This document shows positions 8,864-18,173 of a stretch of 64,000 nt of DNA, piece after piece; position 1 is the first letter of the stretch, and each line of letters begins with the position of its first letter. The notes below the pieces were generated by a model. That model saw only the letters and a program-made list of their open reading frames with translations, was not told where the DNA came from and ran no database searches. Source of the stretch: Pseudomonas frederiksbergensis (GTDB lineage Bacteria; Pseudomonadota; Gammaproteobacteria; Pseudomonadales; Pseudomonadaceae); the NCBI RefSeq assembly GCF_001952935.1, contig NZ_CP018319.1, forward strand, positions 2,510,501-2,574,500, written 5' to 3'. The position numbers and the translations under genes are program-made.

Positions 8864-10534
8864 GTGAAACAGAACTCCCTGAAAGGATGGTTCAAGAGCG
8901 GCGCCCCTGGCGTCTGGATCAGCGGTGGCGCGGTGTCCATCGCGGTCATCATGACCATTGGCTTGCTGGCAGTGATTGCCGTGCGCGGCCTGGGCCATTT
9001 CTGGCCGGCGGACCTGGTGCACGCCAGTTACGACGTGCCGGGCCAGGCCAACCACCTCGTCATCGGCGAAGTGGTGCAGAAAGAACAAGTGCCGCGCGAG
9101 CGCCTGAAAAGCGCTGGCCTGCCGGTGCCCGATCAGGGCCCGGAGTTCATGACCCGCGAGCTGATCAAGGTCGGCAACCGTGACCTGAACGGCAACGACT
9201 TCACCTGGATCGTCGGCGAGTGGCTGACCAATCAGAAGACGCCACCCGAGTTGATGGCCATCGAGCGTCGCGAGTGGGGCAACTTCTACGGCTACCTGGT
9301 TAACGTCAAACAGGACGGCAAGGTCATCGCTGAAGGCGAAGCGGCATGGCCTGAATTGCAGGCCCGTGTCGCGCGCGTCAACCAGCTTGCCGCACAGCTC
9401 AAGAGCCTGGAAAAATCCGACATTGGCGCGATCAACGCTGGCCTCGAGCGCGTCCGTCTGAACGGTCGCAAACTGGAACTGGCCGGGACGATGGACGCTG
9501 CCGCGCAAGCGGACATGGAGTCCGAGCGTGCCGAACTGAACGCGCGTTATCAGGACATCGAAGCCCGCCTGAACGACCTGCACGCCCAATTCAACCGCGA
9601 TAGCCTGACGGCCCGCGACGCGAACGGCAAAGAGATCGAAATCGGTATCGGCAAAGTGGTTCACGCCTATCAGCCGAACGCCATGAACACCTTCACCAAG
9701 ATCGGCTTCTATATCAGCAAGGTCTGGGAGTTCTTGAGCGACGACCCGCGTGAAGCGAACACTGAAGGCGGGATCTTCCCGGCGATTTTCGGCACCGTGA
9801 TGATGACGTTGATCATGGCGATGATCGTGACCCCGTTTGGCGTACTGGCCGCGGTTTACCTGCGTGAATATGCCAAACAGAACACCATGACGCGCTTGAT
9901 CCGCATCGCCGTGAACAACCTGGCGGGCGTTCCGGCCATCGTTTACGGCGTGTTCGGTCTGGGCTTCTTTGTCTATGTGCTGGGCGGTTCGGTCGACCGG
10001 TTGTTCTTCCCGGAAGCACTGCCGGCGCCGACCTTTGGTACGCCGGGTCTGCTCTGGGCGTCCCTGACCCTGGCGCTGCTGGCAGTACCGGTGGTGATCG
10101 TGGCCACGGAAGAAGGCCTGGCGCGGATTCCCCGCACCGTGCGCGAAGGCTCGTTGGCCCTCGGCGCAACCAAGGCTGAAACCTTGTGGAAAATCGTACT
10201 GCCGATGGCCAGCCCGGCGATGATGACCGGCATGATCCTCGCCGTGGCTCGCGCCGCCGGTGAAGTGGCGCCGCTGATGCTGGTGGGTGTGGTGAAACTG
10301 GCGCCGTCGCTGCCGGTGGATGGCAACTACCCGTACTTGCACCTGGACCAGAAGATCATGCACTTGGGCTTCCACATCTATGACGTCGGCTTCCAGAGCC
10401 CGAACGTCGAGGCCGCACGGCCGCTGGTGTACGCCACGGCGCTGCTGCTGGTGCTGGTGATCGCGACATTGAACCTGTCGGCCGTCTATATCCGTAACCA
10501 CCTGCGCGAAAAATACAAAGCGCTGGATAGTTAA
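8864..10534 (+). CDS. pstA: PstA, phosphate ABC transporter permease (long form)
   Basis: PstA is the second permease subunit, starting at a GTG preceded by AAGGTAG. At 556 residues it is much longer than E. coli PstA (about 300). After the first membrane helix (about 19-42) comes a 230-residue soluble insert with a predicted coiled coil (about 165-245, rich in A, L, E and R). The permease domain follows (about 305-550) with EEGLARIPRTVREGSLALGA as the coupling loop and ARAAGEVAPLMLVG. It is followed by a REP doublet and then pstB. Confidence 0.93.
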   Translation: MKQNSLKGWFKSGAPGVWISGGAVSIAVIMTIGLLAVIAVRGLGHFWPADLVHASYDVPGQANHLVIGEVVQKEQVPRERLKSAGLPVPDQGPEFMTRELIKVGNRDLNGNDFTWIVGEWLTNQKTPPELMAIERREWGNFYGYLVNVKQDGKVIAEGEAAWPELQARVARVNQLAAQLKSLEKSDIGAINAGLERVRLNGRKLELAGTMDAAAQADMESERAELNARYQDIEARLNDLHAQFNRDSLTARDANGKEIEIGIGKVVHAYQPNAMNTFTKIGFYISKVWEFLSDDPREANTEGGIFPAIFGTVMMTLIMAMIVTPFGVLAAVYLREYAKQNTMTRLIRIAVNNLAGVPAIVYGVFGLGFFVYVLGGSVDRLFFPEALPAPTFGTPGLLWASLTLALLAVPVVIVATEEGLARIPRTVREGSLALGATKAETLWKIVLPMASPAMMTGMILAVARAAGEVAPLMLVGVVKLAPSLPVDGNYPYLHLDQKIMHLGFHIYDVGFQSPNVEAARPLVYATALLLVLVIATLNLSAVYIRNHLREKYKALDS

Positions 10535-10551
10535 CAGGTCGGCGCGGACCC

Positions 10552-10640
10552 TGTGGGAGCGGGTTTGCTCGCGAAGACGTCGGCACATCCAGCGGCGATG
10601 TGACTGACAGATCGCTTTCGCGAGCAAGCCCGCTCCCACA
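10552..10640. repeat. REP doublet between pstA and pstB
   Basis: The arms TGTGGGAGCGGGTTTGCTCG and TCGCGAGCAAGCCCGCTCCC face each other across about 41 nt. The left arm has one change (GGTTTG for GGCTTG). The element lies inside what is otherwise a single pstCAB-phoU transcription unit and could change the stoichiometry of upstream and downstream messages. Confidence 0.9.
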
Positions 10641-10722
10641 TTGGACCGCGTTCAACCGAACATTTATTGGCATGCCGCAAAGCGGTGTTCCGAACCGAAT
10701 TTGTTAGCACAGGGAGCCTCCC

Positions 10723-11556
10723 ATGCAGCACGAAGCACACACCCACGGCATCAACATGTCGGCCCTGGGCCGCGACAAACAGAGCCTGAGCCTCGAGCAG
10801 GAAACCGTCGCCATTGAAGTGCCGGGCCTGAGCCTGTTCTACGGCGACAAACAAGCGCTGTTCGACGTCAGCATGAACATCCCGAAACAGCGCGTGACCG
10901 CCTTCATCGGCCCGTCCGGCTGCGGCAAGTCCACGCTGCTGCGCACCTTCAACCGCATGAACGACCTGGTGGATGGCTGCCGCGTCGAAGGCGCGATCAA
11001 CCTCTACGGCAACAACATCTACCGCAAGGGCGAAGACGTGGCCGAGCTGCGTCGTCGCGTTGGCATGGTGTTCCAGAAGCCCAACCCGTTCCCGAAAACC
11101 ATCTACGAGAACGTGGTCTACGGCCTGCGCATCCAGGGCATCAACAAGAAGCGCATCCTCGACGAAGCCGTCGAATGGGCGTTGAAAGGCGCGGCGCTGT
11201 GGGACGAAGTCAAAGACCGTCTGCACGAGTCGGCACTTGGCCTGTCCGGTGGTCAGCAACAACGTCTGGTGATCGCTCGCACCATCGCCGTGGAGCCGGA
11301 AGTGCTGCTGCTCGACGAACCGTGCTCGGCACTTGACCCGATCTCCACGTTGAAAGTCGAAGAGCTGATCTACGAACTGAAATCGAAGTTCACCATTGTC
11401 ATCGTGACCCACAACATGCAACAGGCCGCGCGGGTTTCCGATTACACGGCGTTCATGTACATGGGCAAACTGGTGGAATTCGGCGACACCGACACCCTGT
11501 TCACCAATCCGGCGAAGAAGCAGACCGAAGACTACATCACGGGTCGCTACGGCTAG
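10723..11556 (+). CDS. pstB: PstB, phosphate ABC transporter ATPase
   Basis: PstB is the 277-residue ATPase that powers PstCA. The Walker A motif GPSGCGKST lies near residues 63-71, the Q-loop at [14 protein letters not shown], the signature LSGGQQQR, Walker [14 protein letters not shown] and the switch histidine in [21 protein letters not shown] precedes the ATG. It has an N-terminal extension of about 30 residues compared with E. coli PstB. It is followed after 71 nt by phoU. Confidence 0.96.
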   Translation: MQHEAHTHGINMSALGRDKQSLSLEQETVAIEVPGLSLFYGDKQALFDVSMNIPKQRVTAFIGPSGCGKSTLLRTFNRMNDLVDGCRVEGAINLYGNNIYRKGEDVAELRRRVGMVFQKPNPFPKTIYENVVYGLRIQGINKKRILDEAVEWALKGAALWDEVKDRLHESALGLSGGQQQRLVIARTIAVEPEVLLLDEPCSALDPISTLKVEELIYELKSKFTIVIVTHNMQQAARVSDYTAFMYMGKLVEFGDTDTLFTNPAKKQTEDYITGRYG

Positions 11557-11627
11557 GAAGCTGTTGTTGCTCACTGAACTGACGCTGCGGTCCACCGCAC
11601 CTTACCGGACGCTCCAAGGACGCCAAC

Positions 11628-12389
11628 ATGATTAGTAAAGAAGGCCTTACCCATCACATCTCCGCGCAGTTCAACGCTGAGCTCGAGGAAGTGCGCAGCC
11701 ACCTCCTGGCCATGGGCGGGCTGGTGGAAAAGCAGGTCAACGACGCGGTCACCGCGCTGATCGAGGCCGACTCCGGCCTGGCCCAGCAGGTTCGCGAAAT
11801 CGACGACCAGATCAACCAGATGGAACGCAACATCGACGAAGAATGCCTGCGCATTCTGGCCCGTCGTCAGCCGGCGGCGTCGGACTTGCGTTTGATCATC
11901 AGCATCTCCAAGTCGGTGATCGACCTGGAGCGCATCGGTGACGAAGCGACCAAGATCGCCCGTCGTGCCATCCAGTTGTGCGAAGAAGGCGAAGCCCCAC
12001 GGGGTTACGTCGAGGTTCGTCACATCGGCGACCAGGTCCGCAACATGGTTCGCGATGCACTGGACGCCTTTGCCCGCTTCGACGCCGACCTGGCGTTGTC
12101 GGTGGCCCAATACGACAAGATCATCGACCGCGAATACAAGACCGCGCTGCGTGAACTTGCCACCTACATGATGGAAGACCCGCGCTCTATCTCGCGGGTT
12201 TTGAGCATCATTTGGGTGCTGCGTTCGCTGGAGCGGATCGGCGACCACGCGCGCAATATTTCGGAACTGGTGATTTACCTGGTGCGCGGCACAGACGTGC
12301 GGCACCTGGGCCTCAAGCGCATGAAAGAAGAAGTTGAAGGCACAAGTGGCGAAACCGCTAATGTTCCGGGCAAAGCTGACGATAAGTAA
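11628..12389 (+). CDS. phoU: PhoU, negative regulator of the phosphate regulon
   Basis: PhoU (253 residues) links the Pst transporter to the PhoR sensor so that PhoB is kept off when phosphate is plentiful. It consists of two PhoU-type three-helix bundles with the metal-binding pattern E/D-x-x-x-D in ERIGDEATKIARRAI and again in ERIGDHARNISELVIY. The acidic C-terminal tail is common in Pseudomonas. A strong terminator follows at 12404, closing the pst operon. Confidence 0.95.
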   Translation: MISKEGLTHHISAQFNAELEEVRSHLLAMGGLVEKQVNDAVTALIEADSGLAQQVREIDDQINQMERNIDEECLRILARRQPAASDLRLIISISKSVIDLERIGDEATKIARRAIQLCEEGEAPRGYVEVRHIGDQVRNMVRDALDAFARFDADLALSVAQYDKIIDREYKTALRELATYMMEDPRSISRVLSIIWVLRSLERIGDHARNISELVIYLVRGTDVRHLGLKRMKEEVEGTSGETANVPGKADDK

Positions 12390-12403
12390 GATTGCCTGAG
12401 AAA

Positions 12404-12434
12404 AGCGCCCGGCCTTTTGGCCGGGCGTTTTTGT
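12404..12434 (+). terminator. Rho-independent terminator after phoU
   Basis: The stem CGCCCGGCC-TTTT-GGCCGGGCG is followed by TTTTTGTTTG. Strong stem, short loop and T-run make this a standard intrinsic terminator for the pst operon. Confidence 0.92.
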
Positions 12435-12556
12435 TTGTGGTCGATGAATTCGAAAGCAGCACCCGCGAACGAAAAGTCCCGGCGTGACTGAAGGTTTTTG
12501 GCAATGTGCCATCAGCAAAGCGCTATGCTTGCCGGGATTTTTTAAAGGGGTGATGG

Positions 12557-13507
12557 ATGAGTAAGGTCAGTGTGTTGGTCGTGGACGACGCGTCGTTCAT
12601 TCGTGACCTGGTGAAGAAGTGCTTGCGCAACTACTTCCCGGGGATCCGGATCGAAGACGCGGTCAACGGCAAAAAGGCTCAGGCCTTGCTGGCCCGGGAA
12701 GCGTTCGACCTGGTCCTGTGCGACTGGGAAATGCCGGAAATGTCCGGCCTGGAGCTGCTGACCTGGTGCCGCGAGCAGGACAACCTCAAGACCATGCCGT
12801 TCGTGATGGTGACCAGCCGTGGCGATAAAGAAAACGTCGTCCAGGCGATCCAGGCCGGGGTTTCCGGCTACGTCAGCAAGCCGTTCACCAACGAGCAACT
12901 GCTGACCAAGGTCAAGCAGGCCCTGAACAAGGTCGGCAAGCTCGACACTTTGATGAACAGCGCGCCGACCAAAATGAACTCGGCGTTCGGCAACGATTCC
13001 CTGAGCGCATTGACCGGTGGCAAGGCTGCCGTGGTCGCACCCGCCGCGGCGCCGGTCAACCCGTTCGCCAAACCTGTTGCCGCCGCGCCAGCCCCGGCGG
13101 CTGCGCCGTCTCGCGGTCTGCTCAACAGCCCGCCGATCAAGCCTCCAGCGACCTCCGCAGCGCCGACGGGCGGTCGTGGCCAGGGCCAGCTACGCTTGCC
13201 GAACGGCATTCAGCAATGCGTGATCAAGGCCCTGAGCCTCAAGGAAGCGTTGCTGGTGGTGAAACGCACCGACACCCTGCCGCAAGTGCTCGACAGCGCC
13301 GTGCTCGACCTGGAGCAGGGCGATAACGCCGAAACCGCTCGTCTGAATGGCTACCTGCACGCCATCGTCGCCCACGAGCCGAAACCCGACAGCGACTGGC
13401 TGCAACTGACCTTCCGTTTCGTCGACCAGGACGCGCAGAAGCTCGACTACATCTCCCGTTTGATCGCACGTGGCACGGCGCAGAAGCATTTCGTACCGGG
13501 CGCGTAA
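12557..13507 (+). CDS. Response regulator with PilZ-like C-terminal domain
   Basis: This 316-residue protein has an N-terminal CheY-like receiver (1-125). The acidic pair is D10-D11, the phospho-acceptor D56 lies in LVLCDWEMPEMSG, and the switch threonine/serine and lysine are in VMVTSR and YVSKPF. An Ala/Pro-rich linker (about 145-210) leads to a C-terminal domain (about 212-316) that resembles PilZ-type folds (LPNGIQQCVIKALSLKEALLV; FRFVDQDAQKLDYISRLIAR). The canonical RxxxR / D-x-S-x-x-G c-di-GMP motif is not obvious. It is not linked to a kinase gene. The receiver is certain, the output domain tentative. Confidence 0.85.
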   Translation: MSKVSVLVVDDASFIRDLVKKCLRNYFPGIRIEDAVNGKKAQALLAREAFDLVLCDWEMPEMSGLELLTWCREQDNLKTMPFVMVTSRGDKENVVQAIQAGVSGYVSKPFTNEQLLTKVKQALNKVGKLDTLMNSAPTKMNSAFGNDSLSALTGGKAAVVAPAAAPVNPFAKPVAAAPAPAAAPSRGLLNSPPIKPPATSAAPTGGRGQGQLRLPNGIQQCVIKALSLKEALLVVKRTDTLPQVLDSAVLDLEQGDNAETARLNGYLHAIVAHEPKPDSDWLQLTFRFVDQDAQKLDYISRLIARGTAQKHFVPGA

Positions 13508-13517
13508 TCCCTACCGT

Positions 13518-13550
13518 TGATCGTTCCCACGCAGAGCGTGGGAACGATCA
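13518..13550. repeat. Palindrome of the GATCGTTCCCACGC family
   Basis: TGATCGTTCCCACGC-AGA-GCGTGGGAACGATCA is a perfect 15-bp inverted repeat with a 3-nt centre, eleven bases after the preceding stop codon. It is the minimal form of the repeat at 5120. It probably folds at the transcript end but lacks a T-run. Confidence 0.85.
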
Positions 13551-13629
13551 TTTGAAACATCTGCCGACTACCCGGGTCCATTGCAGCTGCTAGGCTCCTA
13601 CCCAGGACTTACTCGACAGAATCTTGCCC

Positions 13630-14526
13630 ATGCTCGCGCGCCTGCTGTTTTTTTGCGGTCTTTTCATGGCCTCCCTCTCGGCGATGGCCATGACGATCTA
13701 CAAGTCCACCGACGCCAATGGCGTGGTCTCCTACAGCGACCGCCCCACGACGGGCTCCAAGGTGTTCGTTTTTCGTGATCGCATGGTCGAGAACCTGGAG
13801 CGCCAGGTGTACGTGGTCATCACCAAAAAGAAGGGCGTGGACAGCGTTTACGTACGCAATGACCTGTACGCGCCGGTTGAAATCGAGTTGAGCTTCGCCG
13901 GCCTGAAGAACGTCAGTGGTGCACCCAGCCGACCGATTCGCCGGGTGATGCCGGCACGCAGCAGTATTCGTCTGGCGCTGCTCACGGCCACGAAGTCCGG
14001 TAAGCCGCTCGCGTACACCCCGAAATTCGAATACTCCCTGGGCGACCCCTCAGGGGCCGCCATGGCCTATCGATACCCGTTGCCCTGGCGCGGTGGACCG
14101 TTTCGGTTGAGTCAGGGCGCCAACGGTCAATACAGCCACTTCGGTCCCAAGAACCGCTACGCCATGGACATCGCCATGCCCGTAGGCACGCCGATCGTCG
14201 CGGCGCGTGGCGGTGTGGTGGTGAAAACCGAGAATGCGCAGACCGGGCGCGGCACCGATCCGTCGGGTAATTTCGTGCGGGTGCTGCACAACGACGGGAC
14301 GATGGGCGTGTATCTGCACCTCAAACAAGGTTCGGTGAGCGTTCGGGAGGGGCAACGGGTGTCAGTGGGGAGTCCGCTGGCCCTGTCCGGCAATACCGGC
14401 AACAGCAGCGGGCCGCACCTGCATTTCGTGGTGCAGCGCAATACCGGGTTGGGGCTGGTGTCGATTCCGTACCAGTTCAATCAACCGGTGGGCGCATTGC
14501 CCAACTTTGCGTTGGGCAAGCAGTGA
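13630..14526 (+). CDS. M23 (LytM) family peptidase with DUF4124 N-terminus
   Basis: This is a 298-residue exported protein. A signal peptide (residues 1-20, ending SLSAMA) precedes a DUF4124-like segment (TIYKSTDANGVVSYSDRPTT) and a linker. The C-terminal LytM metallopeptidase domain has its zinc-binding pattern in SHFGPKNRYAMDIAMPVG and GPHLHFVV. It is expected to cut peptidoglycan cross-links or to activate amidases in the periplasm. The ATG at 13630 is preferred over a TTG two codons upstream. The nearest neighbours suggest no operon. Confidence 0.88.
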   Translation: MLARLLFFCGLFMASLSAMAMTIYKSTDANGVVSYSDRPTTGSKVFVFRDRMVENLERQVYVVITKKKGVDSVYVRNDLYAPVEIELSFAGLKNVSGAPSRPIRRVMPARSSIRLALLTATKSGKPLAYTPKFEYSLGDPSGAAMAYRYPLPWRGGPFRLSQGANGQYSHFGPKNRYAMDIAMPVGTPIVAARGGVVVKTENAQTGRGTDPSGNFVRVLHNDGTMGVYLHLKQGSVSVREGQRVSVGSPLALSGNTGNSSGPHLHFVVQRNTGLGLVSIPYQFNQPVGALPNFALGKQ

Positions 14527-14545
14527 TGTGTTGCCTGTTCTGACG

Positions 14546-14613
14546 CCTTCGCGAGCAAGCCCGCTCCCACATTGGAATGCATTTCAATGTGGGAGCGGGC
14601 TTGCTCGCGAAGG
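14546..14613. repeat. REP doublet, reversed arm order
   Basis: CCTTCGCGAGCAAGCCCGCT and its complement face outward-in relative to the other copies, with only about a 16-nt centre (ATTGGAATGCATTTCAAT) that is itself palindromic. It separates two convergent genes. Confidence 0.9.
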
Positions 14614-14639
14614 GATCGACGCGGATCCGGATCAGCCTA

Positions 14640-15980
14640 TCAATCCAGCATCAACACCTTGGCCAGAATGATCTTCGGCCCTTTCATCTTCTTGATGATG
14701 ATCCGCAAGCCTTCGACTTCCAGCACTTCTTCCTCTTCCGGCACCCGTTTCAGGGTTTCGTAGACCAGCCCGGCGAGGGTTTCGGCTTCGATGTGGTCCA
14801 GATCGATGCCCAGCAGGCGCTCGACCTTGAACAGCGGCGTGTCGCCACGCACCAGCAGCTTGCCCGGCTGGTACGCGAGGATCCCGCGCTCAGCCTTGCG
14901 GTGTTCGTCCTGAATGTCGCCGACCAGTACTTCCAGCACGTCTTCCATGGTCAGGTAGCCGATGATGTTGCCATCGGCTTCTTCGACCAGGGCGAAGTGC
15001 GAGCCGCCCTTGCGGAACTGTTCCAGCAACTGCGACAACGGCATATGGCGCGAAACCCGCTCCAGCGGCCGGGTCAGTTCGGCGAGGTTGAACGACTCGG
15101 GAATGTGGTCCAGGGCCGCCAGTTCCAGCAACAGATCCTTGATGTGCAGCAGGCCGACGAACTCCTGGCTATCGCTGTCGTACACCGGATAGCGGCTGAA
15201 CTTGTGGCGACGGAACATCGCCAGGATTTCCTTCAGCGGCGCGTTGAATTCCAGCGTCACCAGGTCTTCCCGGGAATTGGCCCAGTCGACCACTTCCAGC
15301 TCGCCCATTTCCACCGCCGAGGCCAAAACACGCATGCCTTGGTCGCTCGGGTCCTGGCCACGGCTGGAGTGCAGGATCAGTTTCAGTTCTTCACGGCTGT
15401 AATGGTGCTCGTGATGAGGGCCGGGTTCGCCTTGGCCGGCGATCCGCAGGATCGTGTTGGCGCTGGCGTTGAGCAGGTAAATGGCTGGGTACATCGCCCA
15501 ATAGAACAGGTACAGCGGCACGGCGGTCCACAGCGACAGCAGCTCGGGTTTGCGGATGGCCCAGGATTTTGGGGCCAGCTCACCGACCACGATGTGCAGG
15601 TACGAGATGACGAAGAACGCGGCGAAGAACGACACGCCTTTGATCACTTCGGGCGACTGCACGCCGACGGCTTCAAGGATCGGTTCGAGGATGTGCGCGA
15701 ACGCCGGTTCACCGACCCAGCCGAGGCCGAGGGAGGCGAGGGTGATACCCAATTGGCAGGCCGACAGGTAAGCATCGAGCTGACTGTGAACGGTGCGCAG
15801 GATGTGTCCGCGCCAGCCGTTTTTTTCAGCGATGGCTTCGACCCGGGTCGAGCGCAATTTGACCATGGCGAATTCGGCGGCAACGAAAAAACCGTTGAGC
15901 AAAACCAGGATCAGAGCAAAAAGAATCATGCCGAAATCGGCGAAGAGTGTCGCAAGGGTCAAGCCAGGGGAAGGGTCCAT
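14640..15980 (-). CDS. CNNM/HlyC-CorC family transporter or regulator (DUF21-CBS-CorC)
   Basis: This 446-residue protein has a DUF21/CNNM membrane domain (about 15-200, four hydrophobic segments, starting FALILVLLNGFFVAAEFAMVK), two CBS domains (about 215-340, with FSRYPVYDSDSQEFVGLLHIKD) and a C-terminal CorC_HlyC domain (about 355-440). Such proteins are linked to magnesium/cobalt export or ion homeostasis; the name hemolysin is historical. It is followed downstream (leftward) by a REP and diverges in topic from its phoR neighbour. Family is firm, exact ion unknown. Confidence 0.9.
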   Translation of the reverse strand: MDPSPGLTLATLFADFGMILFALILVLLNGFFVAAEFAMVKLRSTRVEAIAEKNGWRGHILRTVHSQLDAYLSACQLGITLASLGLGWVGEPAFAHILEPILEAVGVQSPEVIKGVSFFAAFFVISYLHIVVGELAPKSWAIRKPELLSLWTAVPLYLFYWAMYPAIYLLNASANTILRIAGQGEPGPHHEHHYSREELKLILHSSRGQDPSDQGMRVLASAVEMGELEVVDWANSREDLVTLEFNAPLKEILAMFRRHKFSRYPVYDSDSQEFVGLLHIKDLLLELAALDHIPESFNLAELTRPLERVSRHMPLSQLLEQFRKGGSHFALVEEADGNIIGYLTMEDVLEVLVGDIQDEHRKAERGILAYQPGKLLVRGDTPLFKVERLLGIDLDHIEAETLAGLVYETLKRVPEEEEVLEVEGLRIIIKKMKGPKIILAKVLMLD

Positions 15981-16103
15981 GATGGAGTTTTGCGGGTTCC
16001 GTGTATTCGAAAGGAAAGAAAAAAGTGCGCCTGAAGGGCAGGCACAAGTCAGCCAATGTAGCGGCTGACCAAGTGATTGACTAGTGGCGCGTGCCGGCCG
16101 GTA

Positions 16104-17426
16104 TCAGTCGGTGGTGCTGATGACCCGGGATTTGGTGACCTGGGCCGGCGCAAAATGGCAGGTAAACGTGCTGCCGTGGCCCGGTACACTGCTGATTTCC
16201 ATCCGCGCGCGGTGGCGCAGCAGCACGTGTTTGACGATCGCCAGCCCGAGTCCCGTACCGCCAGTGTTGGAGTTGCGGCTGGAATCGACGCGGTAGAAGC
16301 GTTCGGTCAGGCGCGGCAGGTGTTTGCTGTCGATGCCGATGCCCGAGTCCTGCACGCTCAGGTGTGCGCCTTGCTCATCCCCCCACCAGCGAATGCGGAT
16401 GTTGCCCTCGGCCGGGGTGTATTTCACCGCGTTGAACACCAAATTGGAAAATGCACTGCGCAACTCGGCTTCGCTGCCCTTGAGCAGAATCGTCGGGTCG
16501 GCTTCCAGGGTGATCTTCTGATTGCGCTGGGCGGACAGTTGCTGAGCGTCGCTCTTGATCGATTGCAGCAAGCCGTCGATGGCCACCGGCTGGTTGTCCG
16601 AGGGGTAATCGGTGGCTTCCAGTTTGGCCAACAGCAGCAAATCGTTAAGCAACGTCTGCATGCGCCCGCCTTGCTGCTGCATTTGTTGCAGGGCACGGGA
16701 CCAGCGCGGGTTTACGTCCTCGACGTTGTCGAGCAGGGTTTCCAGATAACCGCAGATCACCGTCAACGGCGTGCGCAGTTCATGGGAGACGTTGGCGATG
16801 AAGTCTTTGCGCATCTGTTCCAGTTGATGGATGCGCGTCACGTCGCGCACCAGCATCAAGTGTTCGTTGTTGCCGTAGCGGGTGATGTACAGCTGAATGC
16901 GCAGGCGATCATTGATCGGTGAAGGGATTTCCAGCGGCTCGGCGTAGCTGTCCTGCTCGAAGTATTCCTTGAAGCGCGGATGACGCACGAGGTTGGTTAC
17001 CGGTTGGCCGCTGTCTTGCGGGGTCTTGAGGCCGAGCAGGGTTTCGGCGGCGCGGTTCCACCATTCGAGGTTGCCGTCGCTGTCGAGCATGATCACCGCG
17101 TCTTTCAGCGCGGCAGTCGATTCCTGGACCCGGTCGATCACCGCTTGCAGGCGCCCGCGCACACGCTGATCGCGACGTTGCAGGTGATAGATGCTGTCGA
17201 ATACTTCGCCCCACAGGCCATAGCCATCGGGCGGTGCTTCATCGGGTTTGTGCAGGCGCAGCCATTCGTGCAGACGCAGCAGTTGCTTGAGCGTCCAGGC
17301 CAGGTAAAGGCCCAGGCCCGCGGCGAGGCTCCAGCCGTAATAGCCGGTAATCAGGCCGATCACCAGGCAACCGGTCACCAGCAAAAGCATGTGGCGGATC
17401 AGGGTGCCATGCCAGTTTTGGTTCAC
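16104..17426 (-). CDS. phoR: PhoR, phosphate-regulon sensor histidine kinase
   Basis: PhoR (440 residues) phosphorylates PhoB when phosphate is low. Two membrane helices lie near the N-terminus (about 9-48). A PAS domain (about 100-195) follows, then the phospho-acceptor H215 in FIANVSHELRTPLTV. The ATPase domain includes the N-box FSNLVFNAVKYTP, G1 VQDSGIGID and G2 NTGGTGLGLAIVKHVL. phoB is directly upstream (45 nt between the phoB stop and the phoR start), so the two form an operon read leftward. Confidence 0.95.
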   Translation of the reverse strand: MNQNWHGTLIRHMLLLVTGCLVIGLITGYYGWSLAAGLGLYLAWTLKQLLRLHEWLRLHKPDEAPPDGYGLWGEVFDSIYHLQRRDQRVRGRLQAVIDRVQESTAALKDAVIMLDSDGNLEWWNRAAETLLGLKTPQDSGQPVTNLVRHPRFKEYFEQDSYAEPLEIPSPINDRLRIQLYITRYGNNEHLMLVRDVTRIHQLEQMRKDFIANVSHELRTPLTVICGYLETLLDNVEDVNPRWSRALQQMQQQGGRMQTLLNDLLLLAKLEATDYPSDNQPVAIDGLLQSIKSDAQQLSAQRNQKITLEADPTILLKGSEAELRSAFSNLVFNAVKYTPAEGNIRIRWWGDEQGAHLSVQDSGIGIDSKHLPRLTERFYRVDSSRNSNTGGTGLGLAIVKHVLLRHRARMEISSVPGHGSTFTCHFAPAQVTKSRVISTTD

Positions 17427-17471
17427 TTGAACGCGCGTCCTTGTCAGCTTGTCGAGCGGGATAGATCCGGA

Positions 17472-18161
17472 TCAGGCTTTGGTGGAGAACCGGTAACCGG
17501 TGCCGCGCACGGTTTGTACCAGATTTTCGTAAGCATCACCCAGGGCTTTGCGCAGGCGGCGGATGTGCACGTCGACGGTGCGCTCTTCGACATAAACGTT
17601 GCCACCCCAGACCTGGTCCAGCAACTGGCCACGGGTGTAGGCACGTTCCTGGTGGGTCATGAAGAATTGCAGCAGGCGGTATTCGGTGGGGCCCATCTCG
17701 GCGGGTTTGCCGTCGATGGTCACGCGGTGGCTGATCGGGTCCAGTAGCAGGCCGCCAACTTCGATTGGCGTTTCGCCATCGGTTGGCCCGGCACGGCGCA
17801 GCACGGCCTTCAGGCGCGCAACCAGCTCACGTGGGGAAAAAGGTTTGGTGATGTAGTCATCGGCGCCGACTTCCAGGCCCTGGATCTTGTTGTCCTCTTC
17901 GCCCTTGGCGGTGAGCATGATGATCGGGATGTCCCCGGTCAGCTCATCGCGCTTGAGACGTCGGGCCAGCTCGATGCCGGACGTGCCGGGCAGCATCCAG
18001 TCGAGCAGGATCAGGTCCGGCTTGCGGTCGACAATGATGGCGTGGGCCTGCTGCGAGTTCTCAGCCTCCATGCAGTCATAGCCGGCCATTTCCAACGCAA
18101 CGGCGATCATTTCGCGAATGGGCGCTTCGTCGTCGACGATCAGAATGCTCCTGCCAACCAT
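17472..18161 (-). CDS. phoB: PhoB, phosphate-regulon response regulator
   Basis: PhoB (229 residues) is an OmpR-type regulator. The receiver spans 1-120 with D10-D11, phospho-acceptor D54 in [13 protein letters not shown] and K in [13 protein letters not shown]. The winged-helix DNA-binding domain (about 130-229) ends with the recognition region [16 protein letters not shown] and VRGTGYRFS. It is preceded by GAGG and by a Pho box on its own strand (18215-18232), consistent with the autoregulation known for PhoB. Confidence 0.97.
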   Translation of the reverse strand: MVGRSILIVDDEAPIREMIAVALEMAGYDCMEAENSQQAHAIIVDRKPDLILLDWMLPGTSGIELARRLKRDELTGDIPIIMLTAKGEEDNKIQGLEVGADDYITKPFSPRELVARLKAVLRRAGPTDGETPIEVGGLLLDPISHRVTIDGKPAEMGPTEYRLLQFFMTHQERAYTRGQLLDQVWGGNVYVEERTVDVHIRRLRKALGDAYENLVQTVRGTGYRFSTKA

Positions 18162-18173
18162 GCGTTAATCCTC

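Noticed and set aside
6518..10639. Very long minus-strand open frame (over 1300 codons) antisense to pstC-pstA
   Set aside because: The plus strand carries clear pstC and pstA with motifs and ribosome-binding sites. The antisense product is rich in H, Q and R with no domain; it is a result of GC-rich third positions.
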